NCBI RefSeq assembly: GCF_039908635.1
Contig: NZ_CP150918.1
Location: 1,116,001 to 1,180,000, forward strand
Length of the DNA: 64,000 nucleotides
From: Pseudomonas purpurea
GTDB taxonomy: Bacteria; Pseudomonadota; Gammaproteobacteria; Pseudomonadales; Pseudomonadaceae
Direction: 5' to 3'
Made by a program: the position numbers and the translations under genes. Under the pieces are notes generated by a model that made no database searches, was not told the origin of the DNA, and saw only the letters and a list, made by a program, of their open reading frames with translations. This document shows positions 15,941 to 23,881 of this stretch, one piece after another. Within the stretch, counting starts at the first letter, position 1, and every line of letters starts with the position of its first letter.

Positions 15941-18382
15941 ATGAAGTCCAGGGCAAACTCGGTGGCAGGCGGTTCGGTCAAACAATGGTTCGGTGCATCA
16001 GCAGTGGCCATTTCGGCGCTGGCCTTGTTGCCGCTGAGCGTGGCGTTGGCGGCGCAGACCGCCGAACAGCACAGCGCGCTGTTCACCTTCAGCATCGCGG
16101 CCAAGCCGTTGCCTCAAGCCTTGAGCGACTTCAGCCGGGTCACCGGCATCAGCGTGGTCTACACCGATGAGGCGCCGTATGGCCTCAACGCTGTGGCCGT
16201 CAACGGCCAGATGAGCGCCGAACAGGCCCTGCAACGGCTGCTGAGCGCGTCCGGCTTCACCTTCCGCCGCACCGACGCCCGAACCCTGGCCCTGGAGCCG
16301 ATGCCCACGGCGGGCACCCTGAACCTTGGCGCGACCACCATCACTTCGGTGGCGCAGCAACCGATGACGTATCAACCGCCGTCCACCACCTCGGTGGCGC
16401 GCTCATCGGCCTCGCTTCAGGAAATCCCGCAGACCATCAACGTGGTGCCGGCCCAGGTCTTGCGTGACCAGGTGCCGCGCAACCTGGACGATGCGTTGGC
16501 CAATGTCAGCGGTATCACCCAGGGCAATACCTTGGGCAATAGCCTGGATGCGGTGATGATTCGCGGCTTTGGCGATAACCGAAACGGCTCGATCATGCGC
16601 GACGGCATGCCGCTGGTGCAGGGCCGCAGCCTGGACGCCACCGTGGACCGGGTCGAGGTGCTCAAGGGCCCGGCGTCCTTGCTCTACGGCATCCAGGACC
16701 CGGGCGGCGTGGTGAACCTGGTCAGCAAGCAGCCGCAATTGCAGGCCTACAACGCCGTGACCCTGCGAGGTTCGACTTACGGTAACGGCAAGAATGGCAG
16801 CGGCGGCGGGCTCGACAGCACCGGCGCGCTCGGGGACTCCGGCCTGGCCTACCGCATGGTGCTCGACCACGAGGACGAGGATTACTGGCGCAACTTTGGC
16901 ACCAACCGCCAGACGCTGATCGCACCGTCCCTGGCCTGGTTTGGCGAAAACACCCAACTGTTGTTCGCTTATGAACACCGTGAATTCCTCACGCCGTTCG
17001 ACCGTGGAACCGCGATTGACCCGCGCACCAATCACCCGCTGAACATCCCGAGCGGGCGTCGGCTCGATGAGCCGTTCAATAATCTGGAAGGCCGTTCGGA
17101 CCTGTACCACTTCCAGGCCGAGCACGAACTCAATGACAATTGGAAAGCTCGTTTCGGCTACAGCTGGAACCGTGAAACCTACGACGCCAGCCAGGTCCGG
17201 CTCGTGTCGATCAACCCGGCCAAGGGCACACTGACCCGCAGCATGGACGGCACTCAAGGCGCCATCAGCACCGACCGGTTTGCCACCGTCAGCCTGGAAG
17301 GCAAGGTCGATGTCGCCGGCATGCAGCACGATCTGGTGTTTGGCCTCGATGATGAGTACCGCAAGTATTACCGCGCTGATTTGATCCGGCAGAAGAGCCA
17401 GTACCCGACCTTCAACTACCAGAACCCGGTCTACGACCGGGAAGTCGCGGGCAGCACGGTCAGCCCGGCCGACAGCGCCCAGACCGACCTGCTGCGCAGT
17501 GACTCGCTGTTCCTGCAGGACTCGGTTCACCTGAACGACCAATGGATCCTGGTGGCGGGCGCCCGCTTCCAGGCGTACGACCAGTACGCGGGCAAGGGGC
17601 GACCGTTCAAGGCCAACACCGACAGCAACGGCCAGACGTGGGTGCCACGCGCCGGGTTGGTGTATCGCTACACCGATGAGTTGTCGTTCTACGGCAGCTA
17701 CACCGAGTCCTTCAAACCCAACTCGACCATTGCCCCGTTGAGCGGCAGCACCCAGGTGCTGGATGGCAGCGTGGCACCGGAAGAATCCAAGTCCTGGGAG
17801 TTGGGGGCCAAGCTCGACATGCCGGGCTACGTGACCGGCAACATCGCGCTGTTCGATATCAAGAAGCGCAACGTGATGGTTTCCAACTCGGCCGACCCGA
17901 ACAACATCGTCTACAGCGCGGCCGGTGAAGTCCGTTCCCGAGGCCTGGAAGTGGACCTGACGGGCCAGTTGAGCGAGCGCTGGAGCCTGATCGGCAGCTA
18001 CGCCTACACCGATGCCGAAGTCACCCAGGACCCGGTCCTCAAAGGCAAGCCTTTGCAAAACGTGGCGAAGAACACCGGCTCGCTGTCGGCGGTCTACGAC
18101 TTCGGCAGCCTCATCGGCGGTGATCAATTGCGAGTGGGCGCGGGGGCGCGGTATGTCGGTGAGCGGGCCGGCAACGCGGTGGACGATTTCCAGTTGCCGA
18201 GTTACACCGTGGCGGACGCGTTCGCCACCTACGACACCCAGCTCGACGGGCAGAAGGTCAAGTTCCAGCTCAACGTGAAGAACCTGTTTGATCGCACCTA
18301 TTACACCTCGGCGGCGAGCCGGTTCTTTGTGTCGATGGGCGATTCGCGGCAGGTGTCGTTGTCCAGCACACTGGAGTTCTGA
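15941..18382 (+). CDS. TonB-dependent siderophore receptor with STN signalling domain
   Basis: 813-residue receptor: signal peptide (about 1-38, ending ALAA), STN domain (FTFSIAAKPLPQALSDFSRV to about 120) that can contact a FecR protein, plug (PQTINVVPAQVLRD; VDRVEVLKGPASLLYG; DPGGVVNLVSKQP) and barrel ending SSTLEF. The C-terminal strand NLFDRTYYTSAASRFFVSMG is of the FhuA/FiuA hydroxamate-receptor kind, but the ligand is not certain. AGG lies upstream of the ATG. It is a lone gene with a FecI-type promoter candidate and a possible Fur site. I infer that the FecI/FecR pair at 8087-9645 serves this receptor. Confidence 0.87.
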   Translation: MKSRANSVAGGSVKQWFGASAVAISALALLPLSVALAAQTAEQHSALFTFSIAAKPLPQALSDFSRVTGISVVYTDEAPYGLNAVAVNGQMSAEQALQRLLSASGFTFRRTDARTLALEPMPTAGTLNLGATTITSVAQQPMTYQPPSTTSVARSSASLQEIPQTINVVPAQVLRDQVPRNLDDALANVSGITQGNTLGNSLDAVMIRGFGDNRNGSIMRDGMPLVQGRSLDATVDRVEVLKGPASLLYGIQDPGGVVNLVSKQPQLQAYNAVTLRGSTYGNGKNGSGGGLDSTGALGDSGLAYRMVLDHEDEDYWRNFGTNRQTLIAPSLAWFGENTQLLFAYEHREFLTPFDRGTAIDPRTNHPLNIPSGRRLDEPFNNLEGRSDLYHFQAEHELNDNWKARFGYSWNRETYDASQVRLVSINPAKGTLTRSMDGTQGAISTDRFATVSLEGKVDVAGMQHDLVFGLDDEYRKYYRADLIRQKSQYPTFNYQNPVYDREVAGSTVSPADSAQTDLLRSDSLFLQDSVHLNDQWILVAGARFQAYDQYAGKGRPFKANTDSNGQTWVPRAGLVYRYTDELSFYGSYTESFKPNSTIAPLSGSTQVLDGSVAPEESKSWELGAKLDMPGYVTGNIALFDIKKRNVMVSNSADPNNIVYSAAGEVRSRGLEVDLTGQLSERWSLIGSYAYTDAEVTQDPVLKGKPLQNVAKNTGSLSAVYDFGSLIGGDQLRVGAGARYVGERAGNAVDDFQLPSYTVADAFATYDTQLDGQKVKFQLNVKNLFDRTYYTSAASRFFVSMGDSRQVSLSSTLEF

Positions 18383-18385
18383 CGG

Positions 18386-19261
18386 TTAGCGCAAAAACGC
18401 CTGACGGTATTCGCCGGGCGTTCCTTTCATGGCTTGCCGAAAGCGGTTAGTGAAATGGCTGGCGCTGGCAAAGCCGCAGGCCAGTGCGATGTCGCCCAAC
18501 GGCTGGGAAGTGCTGCGCAGTAACTGCCGGGCGTGGGCCAGGCGTCGGGCCAACAGGTATTGATGGGGCGGCAGGCCAAAGCTCTGGCGAAACATCCGCG
18601 CAAAGTGATACTCCGACAGCGCGCACAGGCCCGCCAACTGACCCAGGCTGATGGGGTCGGCCAAATGGTTGTCGATGTATTCGATCAAATGCCGACGCTG
18701 GTAGGCGGCCAGGCCACCCTTCAAACGTAAACCCTGGCGCAGGCCAACCTGACTGAGCAAGGTATGGCTGAGCATTTCATGGGCCAGGCTGCTGGTCAGC
18801 AGGCGTTCGCCGGGTTCGTTCCAGTTCAGCTGAATCAACTGGCGAAAGCGCCAGGCTTGCTGTGCGTCCTCAAGGAACGTGCTTTCGCGCAGTTGCAGTT
18901 CGCGGGGTTCGCGGTCGAGCAAGGTCACGCAGCCGAGGGCAAAGTGCTCGGGGCTGAAGTAAAGGTGCGCCAGGCGGATTTCGCCGTTGATCACCCACGC
19001 GGACTGGTGTTCGGCGGGCAGGATGCAGAGTTTGTCCGGGCCGCCCTTGGTGCCGGGTGATTCGCGGCGAAAGGTCCCGGTGCCCCCGGCGATGTAGCAG
19101 GACAGGGTGTGATGGCCCGGCGCTTCATACTCTTGGGCGTCGTGATGGTTGCTCCACAAGGCTGCGGCCATGCCGTCACCGAGCTCGGCGCTGTGCTCCA
19201 GGCGAGCATTGGGCGAGCGGTTGAGGGCTTGAAAAACTTGCAGGGTTTGCAGTGCGGGCAT
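18386..19261 (-). CDS. AraC-family transcriptional regulator
   Basis: 291-residue regulator. The N-terminal part is a cupin-like sensor (SCYIAGGTGTFRR, ILPAEHQSAW). The C-terminal AraC DNA-binding domain (about 190-291) has both helix-turn-helices: ISLGQLAGLCALSEYHFARM and LGDIALACGFASASHFTNRF, then GTPGEYRQAFL. I chose the ATG at 19261 with GGAG 8 bases upstream; a start 8 codons earlier has no such site. It is divergent from the EamA exporter gene (137 bases between), which it may control. It converges on the receptor gene with 3 bases between stops. Confidence 0.85.
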   Translation of the reverse strand: MPALQTLQVFQALNRSPNARLEHSAELGDGMAAALWSNHHDAQEYEAPGHHTLSCYIAGGTGTFRRESPGTKGGPDKLCILPAEHQSAWVINGEIRLAHLYFSPEHFALGCVTLLDREPRELQLRESTFLEDAQQAWRFRQLIQLNWNEPGERLLTSSLAHEMLSHTLLSQVGLRQGLRLKGGLAAYQRRHLIEYIDNHLADPISLGQLAGLCALSEYHFARMFRQSFGLPPHQYLLARRLAHARQLLRSTSQPLGDIALACGFASASHFTNRFRQAMKGTPGEYRQAFLR

Positions 19262-19398
19262 GATCGTTTCTCCAACGCCTTGCATCCTACTCTGTCACCT
19301 TCGCGCTGCCAGCCCATGCGTCTGCAAAAGCGCAAGTTTATGCAAGCGCGTGGCACTGTGGGCGGGGAGACTGCGGGCATTACTCAGGAGTTGCCGTC

Positions 19399-20302
19399 AT
19401 GAACCTCTCGTTATACCTGCTCACCGTGCTGATCTGGGGCACCACCTGGATTGCCTTGAAACTGCAACTGGGGGGGGTGGCGATACCGGTGTCGATCGTC
19501 TATCGCTTCGGCCTCGCGGCGCTGGTGCTGTTCGTGATGTTGCTGCTCAGCCGGCGCCTGCAAGTGATGAACTGGCGCGGGCACCTGATCTGTCTGGCCC
19601 AGGGGCTGTGTCTGTTCTGTATCAACTTCATGTGTTTTCTCACCGCCAGCCAGTGGATTCCCAGTGGCTTGGTGGCGGTGGTGTTTTCCACCGCGACGTT
19701 GTGGAACGCCTTGAACGCGCGGGTGTTCTTCGGCCAGAAAATCGCCCGCAATGTGCTGATGGGCGGGGCGCTGGGGTTATTCGGGCTGGGCCTGCTGTTC
19801 TGGCCGGAGCTGGCGGGGCATACCGCGAGCCCGCAAACCCTGCTGGGCCTTGGCTTGGCATTGTTGGGCACCTTGTGTTTCTCGGCGGGCAACATGCTGT
19901 CCAGCCTGCAACAGAAAGCCGGCCTGAAACCGTTGACCACCAATGCCTGGGGCATGGCGTATGGCGCGGCGATGCTGTCGGTGTATTGCCTGGTCAAGGG
20001 CATTCCCTTCGACATGGAATGGAACACCCGTTACATCGGTTCGTTGCTGTACCTGGTGATTCCCGGCTCGGTCATCGGGTTTACCGCCTACCTGACGCTG
20101 GTCGGGCGCATGGGCCCCCGAGCGCGCCGCGTATTGCACGGTGTTGTTCCCGGTGGTGGCGTTGAACGTGTCGGCGTTCGCCGAGGGTTATCAGTGGACT
20201 GCACCCGCACTCGCCGGGCTGGTACTGGTGATGCTGGGGAACGTGCTGGTGTTCCGCAAGCCGAAACCGGCCGTGATACCGGTAAACAGCAAAATGGCCT
20301 GA
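19399..20302 (+). pseudogene. EamA/DMT-family exporter, frameshifted in this sequence
   Basis: Ten-helix drug/metabolite transporter (EamA repeats; VLIWGTTWIALKLQLGG at the N-terminus, ASQWIPSGLVAVVFS). The frame is intact for about 238 residues, to GRMGP. There, a run of five Cs (20115-20119) shifts it. Removing one base restores ERAAYCTVLFPVVALNVSAF and then YQWTAPALAGLVLVMLGNVL, a normal ending, and a stop at 20302 (300 residues). The uncorrected frame would run on to 20565 across the next gene, with no sense. AGGAG precedes the ATG. It is divergent from an AraC regulator. The single-base change may be a sequencing error; see the pattern shared with three Tc genes. Confidence 0.8.
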
Positions 20303-20316
20303 TCGAACAACGCGTC

Positions 20317-20826
20317 TCAGTGATCGTTCTTCATGACCAGAAAGAACAGCGCGGGCATCAGGAATTCAACGATGCCGCGCGCCCACCCCATGGCATTCCA
20401 TTGCGGGGAAGTGTCCATGTCGAACCATTCGTTACCGATAACCTGCAAGATGAAGTAGTAAATAAAAATCGCGATCATGAAACCCGCGATGGCGTACTTT
20501 TTGGCCTCGTGGAATTCTTTGCGGGGGGCATTGATCTTTCGGTAGAGCTGATAAGTTCCCAATAGGCAACACGCGGTGAAGATGCTTTCCAGGGTCATGA
20601 TCATCCAGTAGAACCGATGATGCATCATCTCGGAAGTAATGGCCCGATACATCAATGAGCCATTCCCCTGGGTGGTGTCCATGCTGAGGATGTGCCCGAC
20701 GAACTCATAGTTGGAGGGGTAGTCGGTCAAGTTACTGAATACCACCAGTACTCCAAAAACTCCCACCATTAAAACAATAGTTACTTTGCACCACCTTATC
20801 AGGTGGGCCGTGGTCAAAATGTGCAT
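20317..20826 (-). CDS. DUF2165-family small membrane protein
   Basis: 169-residue inner-membrane protein with four hydrophobic segments (about 10-32, 74-94, 108-130, 146-165). Family signs are SNLTDYPSNYEFVGHILSMD, a HH pair after the second loop (SEMMHHRFYW) and IGNEWFDMDTSPQWN. Function unknown. I chose the ATG at 20826 with GGAG 10 bases upstream. The gene converges on the exporter gene, stops 14 bases apart, and is divergent from the orphan at 21065 across a region holding a long palindrome, so it could share that control. Confidence 0.78.
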   Translation of the reverse strand: MHILTTAHLIRWCKVTIVLMVGVFGVLVVFSNLTDYPSNYEFVGHILSMDTTQGNGSLMYRAITSEMMHHRFYWMIMTLESIFTACCLLGTYQLYRKINAPRKEFHEAKKYAIAGFMIAIFIYYFILQVIGNEWFDMDTSPQWNAMGWARGIVEFLMPALFFLVMKNDH

Positions 20827-20973
20827 GTCATGACTTCTCCAGAAGTAAGGTTCGCGAGGGGCGAATAACAGGGTCTGGAGTTTATAGTGCAGGTGCTGAT
20901 GGTGAGCGGGGACTGAATTGCAAGTTATGTCTTCTGCTGTTTTTGTGGAGGGTTTGTGCAGTGTTTCAAGTTT

Positions 20974-20999
20974 GTCTACTGTCATATATGACAGTAGAC
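20974..20999. promoter_or_regulatory. 26-bp perfect palindrome, TGTCA-N4-TGACA operator copy 1
   Basis: Each half is GTCTACTGTCATA; the two halves are exact reverse complements (26 bp). The core is TGTCA-TATA-TGACA. It lies 65 bases before the ATG of the orphan at 21065 and 147 bases before the DUF2165 start. The same core and spacer, and in part the same CTACTGTCA arm, recur before Tc-locus genes at 42408, 42659, 58249 and 61793. Confidence 0.7.
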
Positions 21000-21064
21000 G
21001 AGTTGCGGGTTCGGACTTACCGTGAGTAACAGGTTTCAATATCGGTAATGGACGAGGGCATGAG

Positions 21065-21469
21065 ATGAACAACGAACAACGTGAGAAAATCGAGGAGATT
21101 CGCAGGCTCATCAGTTCCGGAGGGCGTGAGCGCGGCATCCTCAATTCGGCTTATCCGGCGGCGCCTTTCATTCCATTACTTAACGGCACCTCGATGCTGG
21201 CATACCGGCTGATTGTCGGTGAGACACTGGCGGTCGTGTTGTCGTATGAAGGGATGAAAGAGGGTGACCGGATTCTGTTTTATTGTGGCGGTGCCACGCC
21301 TGGCATTTCCGACTTTGAATGCAGCCTCACGCTGATGGATGGGCGCAGGGTTGAGGTCGATGTGCCAAAGGAATACCTCAAGAGACTGATCAAACATCAA
21401 GCCTTTGCCGTCTATTTTGTCAACGGTACGCAGCCGTCGAACTTCACCTACTTTGATGTGATCGAGTAA
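21065..21469 (+). CDS. Orphan beta-rich protein with a Tc-type operator
   Basis: 134 residues, no signal peptide or membrane segment. A charged helical start (MNNEQREKIEEIRRLISSGG) is followed by alternating hydrophobic strands: LIVGETLAVVLSYEGMKEGD, RILFYCGG, ECSLTLMDGRRVEVDVPKEY, QAFAVYFVNG. That pattern (strand, GM-x-x-GD, strand, V-x-VP) resembles single Ig-like units of large Pseudomonas repeat proteins, though I do not recognise a named family. GAGGGCATGAG lies before the ATG. It is a lone gene between divergent DUF2165 and convergent ghrB. Its promoter region carries the palindrome also found before Tc genes, so it may belong to the same regulon. Function not known. Confidence 0.65.
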   Translation: MNNEQREKIEEIRRLISSGGRERGILNSAYPAAPFIPLLNGTSMLAYRLIVGETLAVVLSYEGMKEGDRILFYCGGATPGISDFECSLTLMDGRRVEVDVPKEYLKRLIKHQAFAVYFVNGTQPSNFTYFDVIE

Positions 21470-21483
21470 CCGGGAGCGGGGGA

Positions 21484-21508
21484 AGGCACGTCCGGGTAAG
21501 ACGTGCCT
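21484..21508. terminator. Hairpin between converging genes
   Basis: Perfect 8-bp stem AGGCACGT / ACGTGCCT with a 9-base loop, between the stops of the orphan gene and ghrB. Probably a bidirectional terminator, without a clear T tract. Confidence 0.55.
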
Positions 21509-21515
21509 GAGTGAG

Positions 21516-22490
21516 TCAGCCCTTCCAGACCTGCGGGTTCACCAGGTTCTGCGGTCGCTCGCCCAGCAGCGCGCTGCGCAGGTTTGTCACTGCGCGGTTG
21601 GCCATGGCGTCGCGGGTCTCAACGGTGGCCGAGCCGATGTGCGGCAAGGTGACGGCGTTTTTCAGCTGGAACAACGGCGAATCCGCCAGCGGTTCCTGTT
21701 CGTAGACATCCAGCCCCGCCCCGCGAATCCGCTGGGTCTGCAAGGCTTCGATCAACGCCGGCTCATCCACCACCGGCCCTCGGGAAATGTTCACCAGGAT
21801 GGCACCGGGCTTCATCAAGGCCAGCTCGCGGTGGCTGATCAGGTGCCGGGTTTTGTCGCTGAGCGGCACCACCAGGCACACGAAATCGGCTTCGGCCAAC
21901 AACTGGTCGAGGCTGCGGAACTGCGCACCAAGCTCCTGTTCCAGCGCGCTCTTGCGGCTGTTGCCGCTGTAGAGAATCGGCATGTTGAAGCCCAGCCGCC
22001 CGCGCCGTGCGATGGCCGCGCCGATGTTGCCCATGCCGACGATGCCCAGCGTCTTGCCATGCACGTCGCAGCCAAACAGTGGCGCACCGACACTGGCCTG
22101 CCACTGCCCGGCCTTGGTCCAGGCGTCCAGCTCGGCCACGCGTCGGGCGCTGCTCATCAGCAAGGCGAAGGCCAGGTCGGCGGTGCTCTCGGTCAACACG
22201 TCCGGGGTGTTGGTGAGCATGATCCCGCGCTCGTTGAAGTAGTTCAGGTCGTAGTTGTCATAGCCCACCGACACGCTGGAAACCACCTCCAGGTTGCTGG
22301 CGTTTTCCAGCTGGGCGCGTCCAAGCTTGCGACCGACACCGATCAAACCGTGAGCGTGAGGCAGGGCTTCATTGAACTGCGCGTGGATGTCGCCGTGCTT
22401 GGGGCTGGGCACGATCACGTCGAAATCCTGTTGCAGGCGCTCGACCATGTCGGGCGTGACGCGGCTGAAGGCAAGTACGGTCTTTTTCAT
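21516..22490 (-). CDS. ghrB: D-2-hydroxyacid dehydrogenase, glyoxylate/hydroxypyruvate reductase type
   Basis: 324-residue NAD(P)H-dependent D-2-hydroxyacid dehydrogenase that reduces glyoxylate, hydroxypyruvate and probably 2-ketogluconate. The substrate-domain signature is VVSSVSVGYDNYD, the nucleotide-binding loop is GIVGMGNIGAAIARR (about 149-163), the catalytic Arg is in VNISRGPVVDEPALIEAL, the Glu in DVYEQEPL, and the His in LPHIGSAT. I took MKKTVLAFSR as the start because this is the usual N-terminus of Pseudomonas homologues; an in-frame ATG lies 13 codons upstream and neither has a strong ribosome-binding site. It lies beside a LysR gene on the same strand (98 bases apart), probably transcribed separately. 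Confidence 0.85.
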   Translation of the reverse strand: MKKTVLAFSRVTPDMVERLQQDFDVIVPSPKHGDIHAQFNEALPHAHGLIGVGRKLGRAQLENASNLEVVSSVSVGYDNYDLNYFNERGIMLTNTPDVLTESTADLAFALLMSSARRVAELDAWTKAGQWQASVGAPLFGCDVHGKTLGIVGMGNIGAAIARRGRLGFNMPILYSGNSRKSALEQELGAQFRSLDQLLAEADFVCLVVPLSDKTRHLISHRELALMKPGAILVNISRGPVVDEPALIEALQTQRIRGAGLDVYEQEPLADSPLFQLKNAVTLPHIGSATVETRDAMANRAVTNLRSALLGERPQNLVNPQVWKG

Positions 22491-22588
22491 CGCAGGAAGG
22501 CTCGTCAGGCGGAGGGGAATGGTTGGCACGCTAACATTCCCTGTCGGGTTTTTGCGAGGGCCACACTGGATCGCACCAATCCTTACGA

Positions 22589-23557
22589 TCAGTTGGCCAA
22601 GCGTGCCCCGCTCAAGCTGCCGCTCAGTTCATAGGCTGTCAGTTCAGCCTGATGAGCCGCCAGAATTTCCGGCAAGGAACCACGCAGGTACTCGACCCAG
22701 GTCTTGATCTTCGCGTCCAGGTACTGGCGCGAGGGGTAGATGGCGTACAGGTTCAGCTCTTGCGAACGGTAGTTGGGCATCACCCGCACCAGCGTGCCGT
22801 TGCGCAGGCCTTCGATGGCGGCGTACACCGGCAGCACGCCGACGCCCATGCCGCTGATGATCGCGGTTTTCATCGCATCGGCCGAGTTCACCAGGAACGG
22901 TGAACTGTTGATGGTGACCATTTCCTGGCCTTCCGGGCCGTCGAACAGCCATTTCTCCAGCGGAATCACCGGGCTCACCAGGCGCAGGCAGGCGTGGTTC
23001 AGCAGGTCGCTGGGTTTGTGCGCGCAGCCATTGGCTTTGACGTAGGCCGGGGACGCGCAAACGATGCTGTAGGTGATGCCCAGCCGTTGCGAGACGAACC
23101 CCGAATCCGGCAGTTCGCTGGCGAGCACGATCGACACGTCGTAACCCTCGTCCAGCAAGTCCGGTACGCGGTTGGCCATGGTCAGGTCGAAGGTGACGTC
23201 CGGGTGGGTCTTGCGATAACGGGCGATGGCGTCGATCACGAAGTGCTGACCGATCCCGGTCATCGTATGCACCTTGAGCTGACCGGCCGGCCGCGCATGG
23301 GCGTCGCTGGCCTCGGCTTCGGCTTCTTCGACATAAGCCAGGATCTGTTCGCAGCGCAGCAAATAGCGTTTGCCGGCCTCGGTCAGGGCGATGCGCCGGG
23401 TGGTGCGGTTGAGCAAGCGGGTTTGCAGGTGGGCTTCCAGGTTGGAGACCGCGCGCGAGACGTTGGCTGTCGTTGTATCAAGCTGCACAGCGGCGGCAGT
23501 GAAGCTGCCGGCCTCGGCGACACAGCTGAAGGCGCGCATGTTTTGCAAAGTGTCCAT
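22589..23557 (-). CDS. LysR-family regulator, divergent from an efflux operon
   Basis: 322-residue LysR regulator. N-terminal winged helix (MRAFSCVAEAGSFTAAAVQL, DTTTANVSRAVSNLEAHL, LLNRTTRRIALTEAGKRYLL) and a C-terminal ligand-binding domain (about 90-300; GVGVLPVYAAIEGLRNGTL). It is divergent from the outer-membrane channel-FUSC-DUF1656-HlyD operon starting at 23882. This is the aaeR-aaeXAB type of layout, so it probably activates that operon in response to an aromatic acid. The target is inferred from position. Confidence 0.83.
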   Translation of the reverse strand: MDTLQNMRAFSCVAEAGSFTAAAVQLDTTTANVSRAVSNLEAHLQTRLLNRTTRRIALTEAGKRYLLRCEQILAYVEEAEAEASDAHARPAGQLKVHTMTGIGQHFVIDAIARYRKTHPDVTFDLTMANRVPDLLDEGYDVSIVLASELPDSGFVSQRLGITYSIVCASPAYVKANGCAHKPSDLLNHACLRLVSPVIPLEKWLFDGPEGQEMVTINSSPFLVNSADAMKTAIISGMGVGVLPVYAAIEGLRNGTLVRVMPNYRSQELNLYAIYPSRQYLDAKIKTWVEYLRGSLPEILAAHQAELTAYELSGSLSGARLAN

Positions 23558-23881
23558 GGGGTGCTCTCGGGGGCGATAACAAATTGTGACACGAAGTTGC
23601 TGCGTCTTTACAGGCGACTAAAGAGGCGACCAAGGGATTATCGCGTTAACGGTAACAAAGATTCACAGGAATCCCGGCTTATCGCCGTCCAGACCCACCC
23701 CTAGAATTGCGCCACCGCCGGAACATCAAACCTGTGGGAGCGAGCTTGCTCGCGATGGGGCCATCACAGCCTGCATTGATGTTGCCTGACCCACCGCTAT
23801 CGCGAGCAAGCTCGCTCCCACAGGGGGCGGTGTCCGTTCCCCAATATTTCGTACCTCCCCCTATTCCAGGAATTTGCAGCA
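23558..23881. other. LysR/efflux intergenic region
   Basis: 324 bases between divergent genes. They hold the promoters, an inverted pair of REP elements (23732-23825) and nothing else that I can recognise. AT-rich stretches near 23578 and 23640 (GCGTTAACGGTAAC) may be part of a LysR binding region. Confidence 0.5.
23732..23825. repeat. Inverted pair of REP elements
   Basis: CTGTGGGAGCGAGCTTGCTC and its inverted copy GAGCAAGCTCGCTCCCACAG flank about 50 bases of spacer: a REPIN-like arrangement typical of fluorescent pseudomonads. Confidence 0.85.

Noticed and set aside
16403..18127. 574-residue frame opposite the siderophore receptor
   Set aside because: Antisense shadow of a clear TonB-dependent receptor; the composition (Val/Ala/Arg/His) is that of reversed GC-rich codons.
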